From: Paracoccaceae bacterium
GTDB taxonomy: Bacteria; Pseudomonadota; Alphaproteobacteria; Rhodobacterales; Rhodobacteraceae
Reading direction: 5' to 3'
Assembly: GCA_027489375.1 (NCBI GenBank)
Contig: JAIXZW010000012.1
Coordinates: forward strand, 310,001-374,000
Length of the DNA: 64,000 bases
The translations under genes and the position numbers were made by a program. Of the stretch, positions 49,225 through 58,851 are shown in pieces (the stretch's first letter is position 1; each line of letters starts with the position of its first letter). The notes under the pieces are model-generated. The model was not told the DNA's origin and searched no databases. It saw nothing but the letters and a program-made list of their open reading frames with translations.

Positions 49225-51786
49225 TCAACCCGCGCCACGCATCCGTTCCACCATCTCGGACAGGTCGCGGCTCAGGCCTTGGGTCGCGGCCATGCGGGCG
49301 AGTTCGGCCTGCACCCTGGCGCGGCGGGCGGTGTCGTAGCGGGGCCATGTCTCGAAGGCGGTCGACATGCGGGCCGCAGTCTGCGGGTTGAGCGGATCGA
49401 GTTTCAGCAGCCAATCGGCCACGAGGCGGTAGCCAGACCCGCTGGCATGGTGGAAGCCCGCGTGGTTGGCCGAAAGCGCGCCGATCACCGAACGGAAGCG
49501 GTTGGGGTTTTTCCAATCGAAGCCCGCGTGCCGTGTGAGGCTTTCGGTCACGGCGGCGGCGCTGTCGGGATGGGCATAGGCGATCTGCAGGGCGAACCAC
49601 TTGTCCATGACGTTGCGGTCATGGCTCCAGCGGCTTTCGAAGCGCCGGAGTTCGCTCACCCCCTGCCCGATGTCGAGCAGGCAGGACAGGCTGCCAAGCT
49701 CTTCGGTCATGTTGTCGGCGCGGGCATGGGCTGCGGCGGCGGCGCGGCCTTCGTCGGTTCGCGACAAAAGCGCAAGCGCCGCGATGCGCAGCGCACGGCG
49801 GCCCGCGGCGCGGGCGTCGGGGGTGAAGGGACCGGGTTCTGCAAGGCTGTCGATCAGCGCGGGCAGTTGCGGCGCAAGGCGGCGGGCAAGTGCATCGCCC
49901 ATGCGGCGGCGTTCGGCCCAGATGCGGGCAGGGTCGGGGGTGATGCCCGCCGCGTGCAGGGTGGCTGCCATGTCATCCTCGGCCGGAAGCCGCAGGGCGA
50001 GCGCGCGGAAGGCGGGGTCGAGCGTGTCGTCGAAGGCCACGCGGGCCAGCGCATCCAGCCAGTCGGGACCGGGGGAGGCATCGGTCGTCACCATGCGGGC
50101 GAGGACGTCCTTGGCGAGCGCCCTGCCCGCCTCCCATTTGTTGAAGGGATCGGTGTCATGGGCGAGGAGGAAGGCGCGTTCCTCGGGGCTGACCTGCCGT
50201 TCCAGCACCACGGGGGCCGAGAAGCCGCGCAGGATCGACGGGATCGGCCGCGTTGCCATCCTGAAGCGGAAGGTCTGGCTGGCTTCGGTCAGTTCCAGCA
50301 CGGTCGTGGGCAGGATTTCGTCGCCATTGGGATTGAGCAGGCCAAGCGCCACGGGGATCACCTTGGGTGCCTTGTCAGGCTGGCCGGGGGTGGGCGGGTT
50401 GGATTGCGTGAGGGTGAGGGCATAGCTCTCGCCATCCCAATCCTCGGCCACCTTGACCACGGGGGTGCCAGCTTCGGTATACCACCGCTTGAACTGGGAA
50501 AGGTCGCGGCCTGTCACATCCTCGAACACCTTGAGCCAGTCTTCGATGGTCGCGGCATCGCCGTCGTGGCGGGTGAAGTAAAGGTCCAGCGCACGGGCGT
50601 AATCGGCATCGCCCACAAGGCGCTTGAGCATGCCGATCACCTCGGCCCCTTTTTCATAGACTGTGGCGGTGTAGAAATTGTTGATCTCGACGAAGCTGTC
50701 GGGGCGGACGGGATGGGCGAGCGGGCCGCCATCCTCGCGGAACTGCCGTGCGCGGAGGAGGAGAACGTCTTCGATGCGTTTGACCGCATGCGACCGCATA
50801 TCTCCCGAGAACTGCTGGTCGCGGAAGACGGTCAGCCCCTCTTTGAGGCAAAGCTGGAACCAGTCGCGGCAGGTGATGCGGTTGCCGGTCCAGTTGTGGA
50901 AATATTCGTGGGCGATGATCGCCTCGATCCGCGCGAAGTCGTCGTCGGTCGCGGTTTCGGGCGAGGCGAGGACGAATTTGGAGTTGAAGATGTTCAGCCC
51001 CTTGTTCTCCATCGCGCCCATGTTGAAATCGTCCACCGCGACGATGTTGAAAACCGAGAGGTCATATTCCCGCCCGTAGACCTGTTCATCCCAGCGCATC
51101 GAACGGATCAGGCTGTCCATCGCATAGGCGCAGCGGTCCTGATCGCCGGGGCGGACCCAGATGTTGAGCTGCACGGGCGCGCCGCTTGCCGTGGTGAAGG
51201 GCGCGGAATGGGCCACGAGGTCGCCCGCGACGAGGGCGAAAAGATAGGCGGGCTTGGGCCAGGGGTCGTCCCATTCGGCCCAGCCCGCGCCCTGCCCTGC
51301 GGGGTTGCCGTTGGACAGCAGCACGGGAAGGTCGGATTCCACACGGACGCGGAAGCGGGACATGACGTCAGGGCGGTCGGGGTAGAAGGTGATCTTGCGG
51401 AAGCCTTCGGCCTCGCATTGGGTGCAATAAAGCCCCCGCGACATGTAAAGACCTTCGAGGGCGGTGTTGGTCTGGGGGCTGATCTCGACTTCGGTTTCCA
51501 GCGTGAAGGGCGCGGCGGGCAGGTGGTCGGCGGGGATGGTCAGGCCCGTGGCATCGGGCTGCACATCCAGCGCGGCCCCGTCGAGGCGGAGGGAGACGAG
51601 GCGCAGGCCTTCGCCATCGAGCCGCAGGTCGTGGTGGCCGGGGCGGGCGGGGTTCGGGGCAAGGCGCAGGCGGGCCAGAACGCGGGTTGCACACGGGGCA
51701 AGGCGGAAGGTCAGCGCGACCTCCTCCACCAGATGGCTAAAGGGTTGATAATCGGACAGGAAAACGGTGCGGCTCGGTTCGGTCAT
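49225..51786 (-). CDS. pepN: Aminopeptidase N
   Basis: 853-aa M1 zinc aminopeptidase, cytoplasmic. The substrate-recognition GAMENKG is at 257-263, the zinc motif HEYFH at 293-297, and the third zinc ligand Glu316 in LKEGLTVF. The length fits the PepN subclass of proteobacteria with its C-terminal HEAT-like domain. The frame is open to 51945; the ATG at 51786 follows GGGAGAG and starts MTEPSRTVFL. Downstream there are hairpins. It is not linked to a pathway here. Confidence 0.97.
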   Translation of the reverse strand: MTEPSRTVFLSDYQPFSHLVEEVALTFRLAPCATRVLARLRLAPNPARPGHHDLRLDGEGLRLVSLRLDGAALDVQPDATGLTIPADHLPAAPFTLETEVEISPQTNTALEGLYMSRGLYCTQCEAEGFRKITFYPDRPDVMSRFRVRVESDLPVLLSNGNPAGQGAGWAEWDDPWPKPAYLFALVAGDLVAHSAPFTTASGAPVQLNIWVRPGDQDRCAYAMDSLIRSMRWDEQVYGREYDLSVFNIVAVDDFNMGAMENKGLNIFNSKFVLASPETATDDDFARIEAIIAHEYFHNWTGNRITCRDWFQLCLKEGLTVFRDQQFSGDMRSHAVKRIEDVLLLRARQFREDGGPLAHPVRPDSFVEINNFYTATVYEKGAEVIGMLKRLVGDADYARALDLYFTRHDGDAATIEDWLKVFEDVTGRDLSQFKRWYTEAGTPVVKVAEDWDGESYALTLTQSNPPTPGQPDKAPKVIPVALGLLNPNGDEILPTTVLELTEASQTFRFRMATRPIPSILRGFSAPVVLERQVSPEERAFLLAHDTDPFNKWEAGRALAKDVLARMVTTDASPGPDWLDALARVAFDDTLDPAFRALALRLPAEDDMAATLHAAGITPDPARIWAERRRMGDALARRLAPQLPALIDSLAEPGPFTPDARAAGRRALRIAALALLSRTDEGRAAAAAHARADNMTEELGSLSCLLDIGQGVSELRRFESRWSHDRNVMDKWFALQIAYAHPDSAAAVTESLTRHAGFDWKNPNRFRSVIGALSANHAGFHHASGSGYRLVADWLLKLDPLNPQTAARMSTAFETWPRYDTARRARVQAELARMAATQGLSRDLSEMVERMRGAG

Positions 51787-51875
51787 CCATACTCTCCCTC
51801 GGTCTGGGCCAAGGCTATGGAGCGGGCGCGGATGATGCAAGCGGGGCTGAACGCGATGTGAAGCCCCGCCCCGTT

Positions 51876-53939
51876 TCAGGCGCGGGGAACCGTCAGGGTA
51901 AAGGTCGATCCCTTCCCGCTTTCCGAGGTGAAATCGAGCGTGCACCCCGTCAGCTCCGCCAGCCGCTTGCAGGTGGCAAGGCCGATCCCCGTGCCGCTGA
52001 TCGTGCCGTTCTCGTGGCCAAGGCGGTCAAAGGGGGTAAAGACTCGATGCTGCAATTCGGCGGCGATGCCCGTGCCGGTGTCGGCCACACGGATCGAAAT
52101 CCGGCCCGCGACGCCCGTGTCGAGGGTGACGGTCACGCTGCCGCCGTTGCGGTTGTATTTCACCGCGTTCGACATCAGATGCGCGACGATGCGGCGCAAT
52201 ACTTCGGGGTCGGCCCTGACCTGCGGCACGGGGTCTTGCGGCTGCATGACCGTGATTGCGATCTTGCGGTCGCCGATGGCGGGCATGGTCGCCTTTTGCG
52301 CGGCAAGCAGGATCGGCATCACGTCGATCGGCGCGGCGGAAAGCCGGATTTCGTCCTGCTCGATGCGGCTCAGGTCGATCACCCCTTCGACAAGCTGCAA
52401 CAGATGCCAGCCCGCCTGCGAGATCGCCCTGACCTGCTTCATGCGCTCCCCGTCCAGCGCCTGCCCCTCGGACAGTTCCAGAAGCTCGGAAAAGCCGAGG
52501 ATCGCATTCAGCGGCGTGCGCAGCTCATGGCTCATGGCCGAAAGGAAATTCGCCTTGGCACGGTTCGCGGCGTCAAGCTTCGCGCCCATGTTGACCAGAT
52601 GGTCGCCCACGGTCTGCAACTCGGCCACCTCGTAGGAATGGGTCGGCGGGATGCGGCCCCCGTCCGAGATGCGCACCATGTTCGCTTCGATCTCGGCCAG
52701 CGGGCGGGCGACGCGTTCGCTCATCGCGTTGGACCGCCGCCAGAGGAAGGCGAAGAAAAGCAGATAGAACAGCACCAGCCCGCCGAGCATCAGCTTGCTG
52801 ACCATCGAAAGCTGCCCGCGCAGCGCGGTTGCTTCGGACAGGATGCTTTCCTCGCTCGACAGGACGACCAGCTTCCAGTCGGGTCCGGCGATGGTGGACC
52901 ATGCGGCGATCATCGGCCGGCCAAGGTCAAGCTCTTCGCTGCCCTTGGCCGAGGCTTGCAGCGCATCGGCGATATTGGCCAGTTCACTGCGGCGGAAGAT
53001 GTTGAACTCGCCCGGTTTGAAGGTGTCTTCCTTGATCGCCTCCTCGTAGGAATGCGTCAAAAGCTCGGACAGCCCGAAATCCGCCTCGCCCTTGGACGGC
53101 AGGGCAAGGATGGTGCCGTCACGGCTGAGAAGCAGCGCATAGCTGTCGCCCTGAAGGTCGAGGTTCAGCACCTGCCGCACGATGGTGCTGATGGTGATGT
53201 CGATGCCGATCACCGCTTCCAGCCGGTCGGGTCCGTAGCTGGGCGCGATGGCCGAAACCATCCAGCCCGAACCGGCCGGATCGACGTATGAGTCGGTCCA
53301 GACCACCTTGCGTTCGGGGTTATGGAGTTCGTCCGCCTCGTAATAGAAATTGTAGCTCGGGATATCCATCTTGGGGGGATAGATGTCGAGCACGTCGAAA
53401 TAGGGATAGATGCGGTTGTAGCTGTCGTGCGTGTTGAAATAGACCTGCTGGATCAGCGGATCGGTTTCGGTGATCGACTTCATCAGCGGATCGAGCGCGA
53501 CGGTGCGCCAGACCTTCTGCTTCTCGGCCTCGCCCACCGGCACCACGCCCGAATAGAACACCGCCGCGCCGCCATTGTCGCGCGTGGTGTAGAAACTGCC
53601 TTCGGGCGACATGGCGTAGCGCGATTTCTCGGCCTCGGTCGTGTCCGCTGGGGTGGCAAGGGCGCGGGCCGTCTCGTCGGCAAGGATCTTCGCCTCGGCG
53701 GCGATCTTTTCCAGACGGCGGGCGATGACATTCGCCTCGCGCTCGGCGGCATCGGCAAGGGCATCGGTGGACAGCTTGGTGACGGCCTCGGCCCCGCGGT
53801 TGTAGACCACGACGCTGGTGCCCCAATACAGCCCGACGAAGCTAAGCTCGATCAGCAGAAGCGGAACGAGCGCCGCACGGATGTAGGATTTCCAGAGCCA
53901 GCTCCGCAGCGGGAGCGGTGTGTCGGTGCCGGTCGTCAT
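51876..53939 (-). CDS. Orphan sensor histidine kinase with periplasmic Cache domain
   Basis: 687-aa inner membrane kinase. Membrane helices at about 21-45 and 381-401 flank a large periplasmic region with dCache-like features (DSYVDPAGSGWMVSAIAP, VIGIDITIS). A short linker follows the second helix, then the kinase: His471 in MSHELRTPL, N box MSNAVKYNRNG, G boxes VADTGTGI and GTGIGLATCK. No response regulator or receiver domain is encoded nearby, so its partner is elsewhere. The ATG at 53939 is chosen behind AGGATGAC; one at 53990 is possible. Confidence 0.9.
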   Translation of the reverse strand: MTTGTDTPLPLRSWLWKSYIRAALVPLLLIELSFVGLYWGTSVVVYNRGAEAVTKLSTDALADAAEREANVIARRLEKIAAEAKILADETARALATPADTTEAEKSRYAMSPEGSFYTTRDNGGAAVFYSGVVPVGEAEKQKVWRTVALDPLMKSITETDPLIQQVYFNTHDSYNRIYPYFDVLDIYPPKMDIPSYNFYYEADELHNPERKVVWTDSYVDPAGSGWMVSAIAPSYGPDRLEAVIGIDITISTIVRQVLNLDLQGDSYALLLSRDGTILALPSKGEADFGLSELLTHSYEEAIKEDTFKPGEFNIFRRSELANIADALQASAKGSEELDLGRPMIAAWSTIAGPDWKLVVLSSEESILSEATALRGQLSMVSKLMLGGLVLFYLLFFAFLWRRSNAMSERVARPLAEIEANMVRISDGGRIPPTHSYEVAELQTVGDHLVNMGAKLDAANRAKANFLSAMSHELRTPLNAILGFSELLELSEGQALDGERMKQVRAISQAGWHLLQLVEGVIDLSRIEQDEIRLSAAPIDVMPILLAAQKATMPAIGDRKIAITVMQPQDPVPQVRADPEVLRRIVAHLMSNAVKYNRNGGSVTVTLDTGVAGRISIRVADTGTGIAAELQHRVFTPFDRLGHENGTISGTGIGLATCKRLAELTGCTLDFTSESGKGSTFTLTVPRA

Positions 53940-54229
53940 GTCATCCTGCGCAAATGGCGGTGCGGAGTGGTCTTTCGCCCCATCAATCATGTCGGCAAAG
54001 GGCTGTGAACATCAAAACCGTCACCCTACCCATTTGCACCACTGCCATTGGGCAGTCCCCCCGCCGGAATGCACCCCGGCTTGAACCTTTTGCATAAGGC
54101 AGTAAGCAAACCCATCAATTCGGATGGTCTTTCGCAAAGGCGTGTCCACCGGCGGCAAACGTCGGCAACTCCAGATTGCGAATCGGCCCCGACAGAAAAA
54201 CCGCTCCGCGAAAGCGCGTGGCGGCTGCG

Positions 54230-54634
54230 TCACTTGCGTTGCGGCAACCCCCGCCCTGCGTGGACGTGATAGGCCTTGGTCACGATCTGCCAGCGCCCTT
54301 CGGGAGTGGGGCTGTCTTTGACCATGACAAGGTAATCGGTGAAATCCGTGCCGAAACAGGTGTCGGTCAGCTTGGCGATGGCAACGGTTCCCGTCACCTC
54401 GATCGACAGAAGCTCGGCGATATAGGGGCTGCCTTGGGGTTGCGTTTCCTCTTGCTTCACCCAGTCGATGAAATCCTGAAGCGGGAAGTATTCGTAGGTG
54501 TCGCCGAAATGGCCGACCTGCAACGCCTGCGGGTGAAAGGCGCGGCGCAGCTTTGCCTCGTCCCCCCAGACCATGCCTTCGAGATAGTCGATGACCACCG
54601 CACGCACGGCGTCATGATCGGATGCGAATGCCAT
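54230..54634 (-). CDS. NTF2-like (SnoaL/lumazine-binding 2) family protein
   Basis: 134 aa with the cone-shaped NTF2-like fold: a helical start (DHDAVRAVVIDYLEGMV), then strands ending in DYLVMVKDSPTPEGRWQIVTKAYHV (part). These folds act as small-molecule binding proteins or as isomerases and hydrolases; no catalytic residue can be assigned. It stands alone: 290 bases of sequence without a gene separate it from the kinase, and the glycerate kinase gene is 57 bases upstream on the same strand. Confidence 0.82.
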   Translation of the reverse strand: MAFASDHDAVRAVVIDYLEGMVWGDEAKLRRAFHPQALQVGHFGDTYEYFPLQDFIDWVKQEETQPQGSPYIAELLSIEVTGTVAIAKLTDTCFGTDFTDYLVMVKDSPTPEGRWQIVTKAYHVHAGRGLPQRK

Positions 54635-54691
54635 ATGCCCCCCCTTTGTCGCTGCGTTTGGGGAAAGGATAACAGAAACCGCGCCCGCCCG

Positions 54692-55945
54692 TCAGCCGAT
54701 CAGGATCGCGCGGAAGTCGTTGACGTTGGTCAGCGTCGGCCCCGTGACGACCTGATCGCCGATCGCGGCAAAGAAGCCGTGCGCGTCGTTGCGGTCGAGC
54801 GCGGCTTGCGGATCGCGGCCCACACCCCGCGCCCGTGCCAGCGTGTCGGAGGTGACGATGGCCCCCGCCACCTCGGCCGCGCCATCGACGCCATCGGTGT
54901 CGCAGGCGATGGCATGGATGCGGGGCGCGCCGTTCAGGGCGAGCGCGAGGGCAAGGCAGAATTCCGCATTCGGCCCGCCCACGCCGTCACCCCGCCGCGT
55001 GACGGTCAACTCGCCCCCCGACAAAAGCAGCAGCGGCGGGTCGGACGGGGCGCGGGCGGCGGAAAGGGCCAGCGCCTCGGCCCCCATCCGCGCCGCAACC
55101 TCGCGCGCTTCGCCCTCGAGCGCGTCGCCAAGGATGCGCACCTCGCACCCAGCCGCGCGGGCCAGAGCGGCGGCGGCGGCCAGCGATTGCGCGGGGGCGG
55201 CGTAGATCACGTTTTCCACCTGCGACAGGCGCGGATCACCGGGGGCGATGACGCCAGAGGGGCGGCGCAGTGCGGCGTCGACGGAGGCAGGCACCGCGAC
55301 CTTCCAGCGCGACAGGATCGCGGCGGCATCGGCGGGCGTGGTCGCATCGCCCACGGTGGGACCGGAGCCGATGAAGGCCGGATCATCCCCCGGCACGTCC
55401 GAAATCATCAGGCACAGCATCCGCGCCGGATGTGCCGCTGCCGCCAATTGCCCGCCCTTGACCCGCGACAGGTGCTTTCGCACCGTGTTCATCCGGCCAA
55501 TGGGCGCACCCGATGCCAGAAGCGCCGCATTGACCGCCTGCTTTTCCGCAAGGCTCACCCCTTCGACCGGAGCCACCAGCAGCGCCGAAGCCCCGCCCGA
55601 GATGAGGCAGAGCACGAAATCCTGCGGCCCCAGCGATTGCACAAGGGCCAGCATCCGCGCCGTGGCAGCAAGCCCCGCCGCATCGGGGACGGGATGCGCG
55701 GCCTCGACGATCTCGATGCCCCGGCAAGGGCGGGCGTAGCCGTAGCGGGTGATCACCAGCCCTTCGCAGCGGCCCCAGACCGCCTCGACCGCCTCGGCCA
55801 TGCGGGCGCTGGCCTTGCCCGCACCGATCACGACCACCCTGCCCTGCGGTTTCGGCGGCAGGACGCGGGCCAAGGATTGCATCGGGTCCGCCACGGCGAC
55901 GGCGCGGTCGAAGAGGCGGCGCAGAAAGGCGGCGGGGTCGGTCAT
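54692..55945 (-). CDS. Glycerate kinase (MOFRL family)
   Basis: 417-aa kinase of the TtuD/GckA type that phosphorylates glycerate, usually to 2-phosphoglycerate, in the glyoxylate, serine-cycle or tartrate route. Seen: VVVIGAGKASARMAEAVE near 38-55, LCLISGGASALL, RKHLSRVKGGQLA, and the MOFRL C-terminal domain with LLLLSGGELTVT and ACDTDGVDG. ATG at 55945 follows AAGGGATG and is preferred to 55984. Malate synthase, another glyoxylate enzyme, is encoded 3.4 kb away, which fits use of C2 compounds. Confidence 0.92.
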   Translation of the reverse strand: MTDPAAFLRRLFDRAVAVADPMQSLARVLPPKPQGRVVVIGAGKASARMAEAVEAVWGRCEGLVITRYGYARPCRGIEIVEAAHPVPDAAGLAATARMLALVQSLGPQDFVLCLISGGASALLVAPVEGVSLAEKQAVNAALLASGAPIGRMNTVRKHLSRVKGGQLAAAAHPARMLCLMISDVPGDDPAFIGSGPTVGDATTPADAAAILSRWKVAVPASVDAALRRPSGVIAPGDPRLSQVENVIYAAPAQSLAAAAALARAAGCEVRILGDALEGEAREVAARMGAEALALSAARAPSDPPLLLLSGGELTVTRRGDGVGGPNAEFCLALALALNGAPRIHAIACDTDGVDGAAEVAGAIVTSDTLARARGVGRDPQAALDRNDAHGFFAAIGDQVVTGPTLTNVNDFRAILIG

Positions 55946-56053
55946 CGTGGCATCCCTTTGGCTTTGCCGCATCAGGGGCAGCAAAGCGGAGTTTTGGCAA
56001 GGCGTGGCTAAGGGGGCTTTACGAATCTCGCGCCCTCGCTAGATAAATGTTCC

Positions 56054-57574
56054 ATGAATGTTCTCGTCTGGTTCAAGCGCGACCTGCGCATCGCCGACAA
56101 CGCCGCCCTTGCGCTGGCCGCGCAATCGGGTGCGGTCCTGCCGCTTTATCTGGTGGAGCCGGAGTATTGGCGCCTGCCCGATGTTTCGGCGCGGCAATGG
56201 GCGTTCACCGCCGAGACGCTGGCCGGTCTGCGCGACGATCTGGGGGCTTTGGGGGCCCCGCTCGTAGTGCGCGTGGGCGAGGCGGTGGAGGTGCTCGACC
56301 GTCTGTGCCGCCAGCACGACATCGCCCGCATCCTGAGCTTTGAGGAGACGGGGAACCGCTGGACCTATGCCCGCGACCGGCGGGTGGCGGCGTGGGCCAA
56401 GGCTGCGGCGGTGGATTGGGTGGAGGTGCCGCAGCAGGGCGTGATCCGGCGCATGGCGCGGCGCGATGGCTGGGCGGGGCGGCGCGATGCGGCGATGGCG
56501 GCAGCGGTGGTCGGGCCACCGCAAGCCCTGCGCCCGATCCGCGGGGTAGAGCCGGGGGCGATCCCGCCCGCCCGTGCGCTGAAACTGCCCGACGACCCCT
56601 GCGCCCATCGCCAGACGGGGGGGCGCGATCAGGCGGAGCGGTTGCTTGCCTCGTTCCTGACGCATCGCGGCGAACCCTATCGCAGCGCCATGTCCTCGCC
56701 CCTGTCGGCCGAACGGGCCTGTTCGCGCCTTTCGCCACACCTTGCCCTTGGCACGCTGTCACCGCGCGAGGTCGTGCAGGCCACCGCCACGCGGCAGGCG
56801 GAGCGCGCGGGCGGGCGTTGGGGCGGGGCGCTGGCAAGCTTCCAGTCGCGCATCGCGTGGCGCGACCATTTCATGCAGAAGCTGGAGACTGAGCATGCCA
56901 TCGAATGGCGCGCCCTGCACCGCGCCGCCGACGACCTGCGCCCGCGCGACCCCGATGCGCTGCGATTGGCGGCATGGGAAAAGGGCGAGACGGGGATTCC
57001 CTATCTGGATGCCTGCATGCGCTATCTGCGGGCGACGGGATGGCTGAATTTCCGCGCGCGGGCGATGGTGATGTCGGTCGCGTCCTATCACCTCTGGCTC
57101 GACTGGCGGGCGACGGGGGCGGTGCTGGCGCGGCGCTTCACCGATTACGAACCGGGCATCCACTGGCCGCAGGTGCAGATGCAATCGGGTGTCACGGGGA
57201 TCAACGCGCTGCGCATTTACAACCCCGTCAAACAGGGGCTGGATCAGGACCCGACGGGTGCCTTTACCCGCCGCTGGGTGCCGGAACTTGGCGGGGTGCC
57301 GGATGCCTTTCTGCATTGCCCGTGGCGGTGGGAGGGGGCGCGGGGGCTGCTCGGGCGGCTTTATCCCGAACCCGTGGTCGACCTTGCCGCATCCGCCCGC
57401 GCCGCGCGCGAGGCGGTGGGGCGCTTGCGTCAGGACAAGGGCTTCCGCGAGGCGGCCTTCGAGGTGGTGGAACGCCATGCCAGCCCGTCGGACGATGCCC
57501 GCTTCGTCAATGACCGCAGCCGGACGGGGCGGCGACGGCCTGCGGATGCGGCGCAGATGAGCTTCGACCTCTGA
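56054..57574 (+). CDS. Cryptochrome/photolyase family protein
   Basis: 506-aa flavoprotein. The N-terminal half is the photolyase antenna domain ([20 protein letters not shown]) and the C-terminal half binds FAD, with [42 protein letters not shown] (part) and [16 protein letters not shown]. Length and motifs agree with a DNA photolyase or a bacterial cryptochrome. The four cysteines of the iron-sulfur (PhrB/CryB) class are not seen. A 49-residue DUF2256 gene overlaps its stop by one base. DNA repair or light sensing cannot be told apart here. Confidence 0.92.
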   Translation: MNVLVWFKRDLRIADNAALALAAQSGAVLPLYLVEPEYWRLPDVSARQWAFTAETLAGLRDDLGALGAPLVVRVGEAVEVLDRLCRQHDIARILSFEETGNRWTYARDRRVAAWAKAAAVDWVEVPQQGVIRRMARRDGWAGRRDAAMAAAVVGPPQALRPIRGVEPGAIPPARALKLPDDPCAHRQTGGRDQAERLLASFLTHRGEPYRSAMSSPLSAERACSRLSPHLALGTLSPREVVQATATRQAERAGGRWGGALASFQSRIAWRDHFMQKLETEHAIEWRALHRAADDLRPRDPDALRLAAWEKGETGIPYLDACMRYLRATGWLNFRARAMVMSVASYHLWLDWRATGAVLARRFTDYEPGIHWPQVQMQSGVTGINALRIYNPVKQGLDQDPTGAFTRRWVPELGGVPDAFLHCPWRWEGARGLLGRLYPEPVVDLAASARAAREAVGRLRQDKGFREAAFEVVERHASPSDDARFVNDRSRTGRRRPADAAQMSFDL

Positions 57575-57723
57575 TGGCCAAGATGCGGAAAAAGGGCGAT
57601 CTGCCGGAAAAGCCCTGCGCCTGCTGCGGGCGGCCCTTTGCGTGGCGCAAGAAATGGGAAAAGGTCTGGGACGAGGTGAAATACTGCTCGGACCGCTGCC
57701 GCGCCGAGGCCAAGCGCAAGTAG
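57574..57723 (+). CDS. DUF2256 zinc-ribbon-like protein
   Basis: 49 aa, too short for a usual gene call threshold. It has two paired cysteines, [10 protein letters not shown] and [11 protein letters not shown], around a basic, aromatic centre ([12 protein letters not shown]), matching DUF2256. Its ATG overlaps the photolyase stop (TGATG), so it is translated together with it. The coupling suggests a role in photolyase function or DNA binding, but no activity is known. Confidence 0.85.
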   Translation: MAKMRKKGDLPEKPCACCGRPFAWRKKWEKVWDEVKYCSDRCRAEAKRK

Positions 57724-57756
57724 CGGGCGCGACGAAGTTAGGGGACGGGACGGGCA

Positions 57757-57850
57757 ATCTTTCTGGCGAAAGATCAGGGGGGCTTTCCGCCCCCCTCGCG
57801 TCTGCGACGCTCACCCCCCAAGAGTATTTCGGGCAAGGATGAAAGGGGGG
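57757..57850. repeat. Composite hairpin repeat, second copy
   Basis: A row of hairpins between the DUF2256 gene and the converging SRPBCC gene: ATCTTTC/GAAAGAT (57757-57774), GGGGGGC/GCCCCCC (57777-57795), GCGTC/GACGC (57798-57810). Then GAGTATTTCGGGCAAGGATG and AAAGGGGGG (57822-57850), matching the layout of 49034-49096. Confidence 0.7.
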
Positions 57851-57898
57851 CGGAAAAGGGCCGGGTGAGAGGACTTGCCGGCGCTTCCGATGGCGGGG

Positions 57899-58354
57899 TC
57901 AGGCCACCCCGATGATCGCGGCGAGCTTGCCTAGGGTCTGCAAGCCAAGCGCCTCGGCCCCGAAGCCCTTGGCGTTCTGGTATTCCTCGACCGTCACCAT
58001 GACCATCCCGAGCGTGACCTGCGTTCCGCCTTCGACCGTTTCGAAATCGACCCATGCGTCGGCGTGTTTCGGCCCGTCCTCGCCCCAGAGCAGCGTGTAT
58101 TCGATGCGGCGCTGCGGTTCGACCAGCACATAGCGGTGGTGGTTGGGGAAAACGGTGCCATCGGGGGCGATCATGTCGAAGACCCATTCCCCGCCCTGCC
58201 GCAGGTCGATGCGCTTGGTGCGGCAGGAAAAGCCGTCCGGTCCCCACCATTTCGGCAGGCTTTCGGCGTTGATCCACGCGCCCCAGATGGTGGCGACGGG
58301 GGCCTTGATCACGCGGCGGATCAGAAGCGTGCGGTCTACCGGATAATCCTTCAT
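57899..58354 (-). CDS. SRPBCC (AHSA1-type) domain protein
   Basis: 151-aa START-like fold, starting MKDYPVDRTLLIRRVIKAP, with WIN...KWWGP and the C-terminal helix ALGLQTLGKLAAII. These proteins bind hydrophobic ligands; no enzymatic role is known. Its ATG overlaps the upstream SRPBCC stop by four bases (ATGA). It is the third gene of an ArsR-SRPBCC-SRPBCC operon. Confidence 0.88.
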   Translation of the reverse strand: MKDYPVDRTLLIRRVIKAPVATIWGAWINAESLPKWWGPDGFSCRTKRIDLRQGGEWVFDMIAPDGTVFPNHHRYVLVEPQRRIEYTLLWGEDGPKHADAWVDFETVEGGTQVTLGMVMVTVEEYQNAKGFGAEALGLQTLGKLAAIIGVA

Positions 58355-58851
58355 TTCGCGCCCCCCGCCATCAGCCCCTGCGCATAGGCTTCGAGCTGTG
58401 TGACCACCGTGCCCCAACCGTCATAGAAGCCCATCGCCGCATGTTGCTTGGCCGTCTCGGCGCTGCGGTGGCGGGCGATGGCGGTGTATTTCGTCCGCCC
58501 CTGCCCCGCATCGGCAAAGGTCAGGATCGCGGTCATGAAGGGTTCGGGCGCGGGTTTCCATCCGGCGCGGTAGGCATCGGTGAAGACGAGCTTTTCGTTC
58601 GGGATCACCTCGAGATAGACGCCGTTGTTCTCCATCTCGACCCCGTCCACGTTGAAGGTGGTGTTGCAGGCGCCACCGACCCGCACATCGAGTTCGCATT
58701 TCGAAACGAAATGCGGTTTCGGCACGAACCAGTGGACCAGATGCTCGGGCGTGGTCCAGCAGGTGTAGAGCAGGTCGCGTGGCGCCTTCACCTCGCGTTC
58801 GAGGATCAGGTCGCAGTCCGGATCGTATCCGGGCAGGTCGTGGGCGGTCAT
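58351..58851 (-). CDS. SRPBCC (AHSA1-type) domain protein
   Basis: 166 aa, START-like fold: REVKAPRDLLYTCWTTPEHL, DVRVGGACNTTF and HAAMGFYDGWGTVVTQLEAY. It overlaps the ArsR stop and the next SRPBCC start by ATGA on each side. Two adjacent SRPBCC genes behind an ArsR repressor is a common arrangement in proteobacteria; the ligand is unknown. Confidence 0.9.
   Translation of the reverse strand: MTAHDLPGYDPDCDLILEREVKAPRDLLYTCWTTPEHLVHWFVPKPHFVSKCELDVRVGGACNTTFNVDGVEMENNGVYLEVIPNEKLVFTDAYRAGWKPAPEPFMTAILTFADAGQGRTKYTAIARHRSAETAKQHAAMGFYDGWGTVVTQLEAYAQGLMAGGAK

Noticed and set aside
49279..51861. Long open frame on the plus strand across pepN (860 aa)
   Set aside because: Gly/His/Arg-rich antisense of an obvious aminopeptidase.
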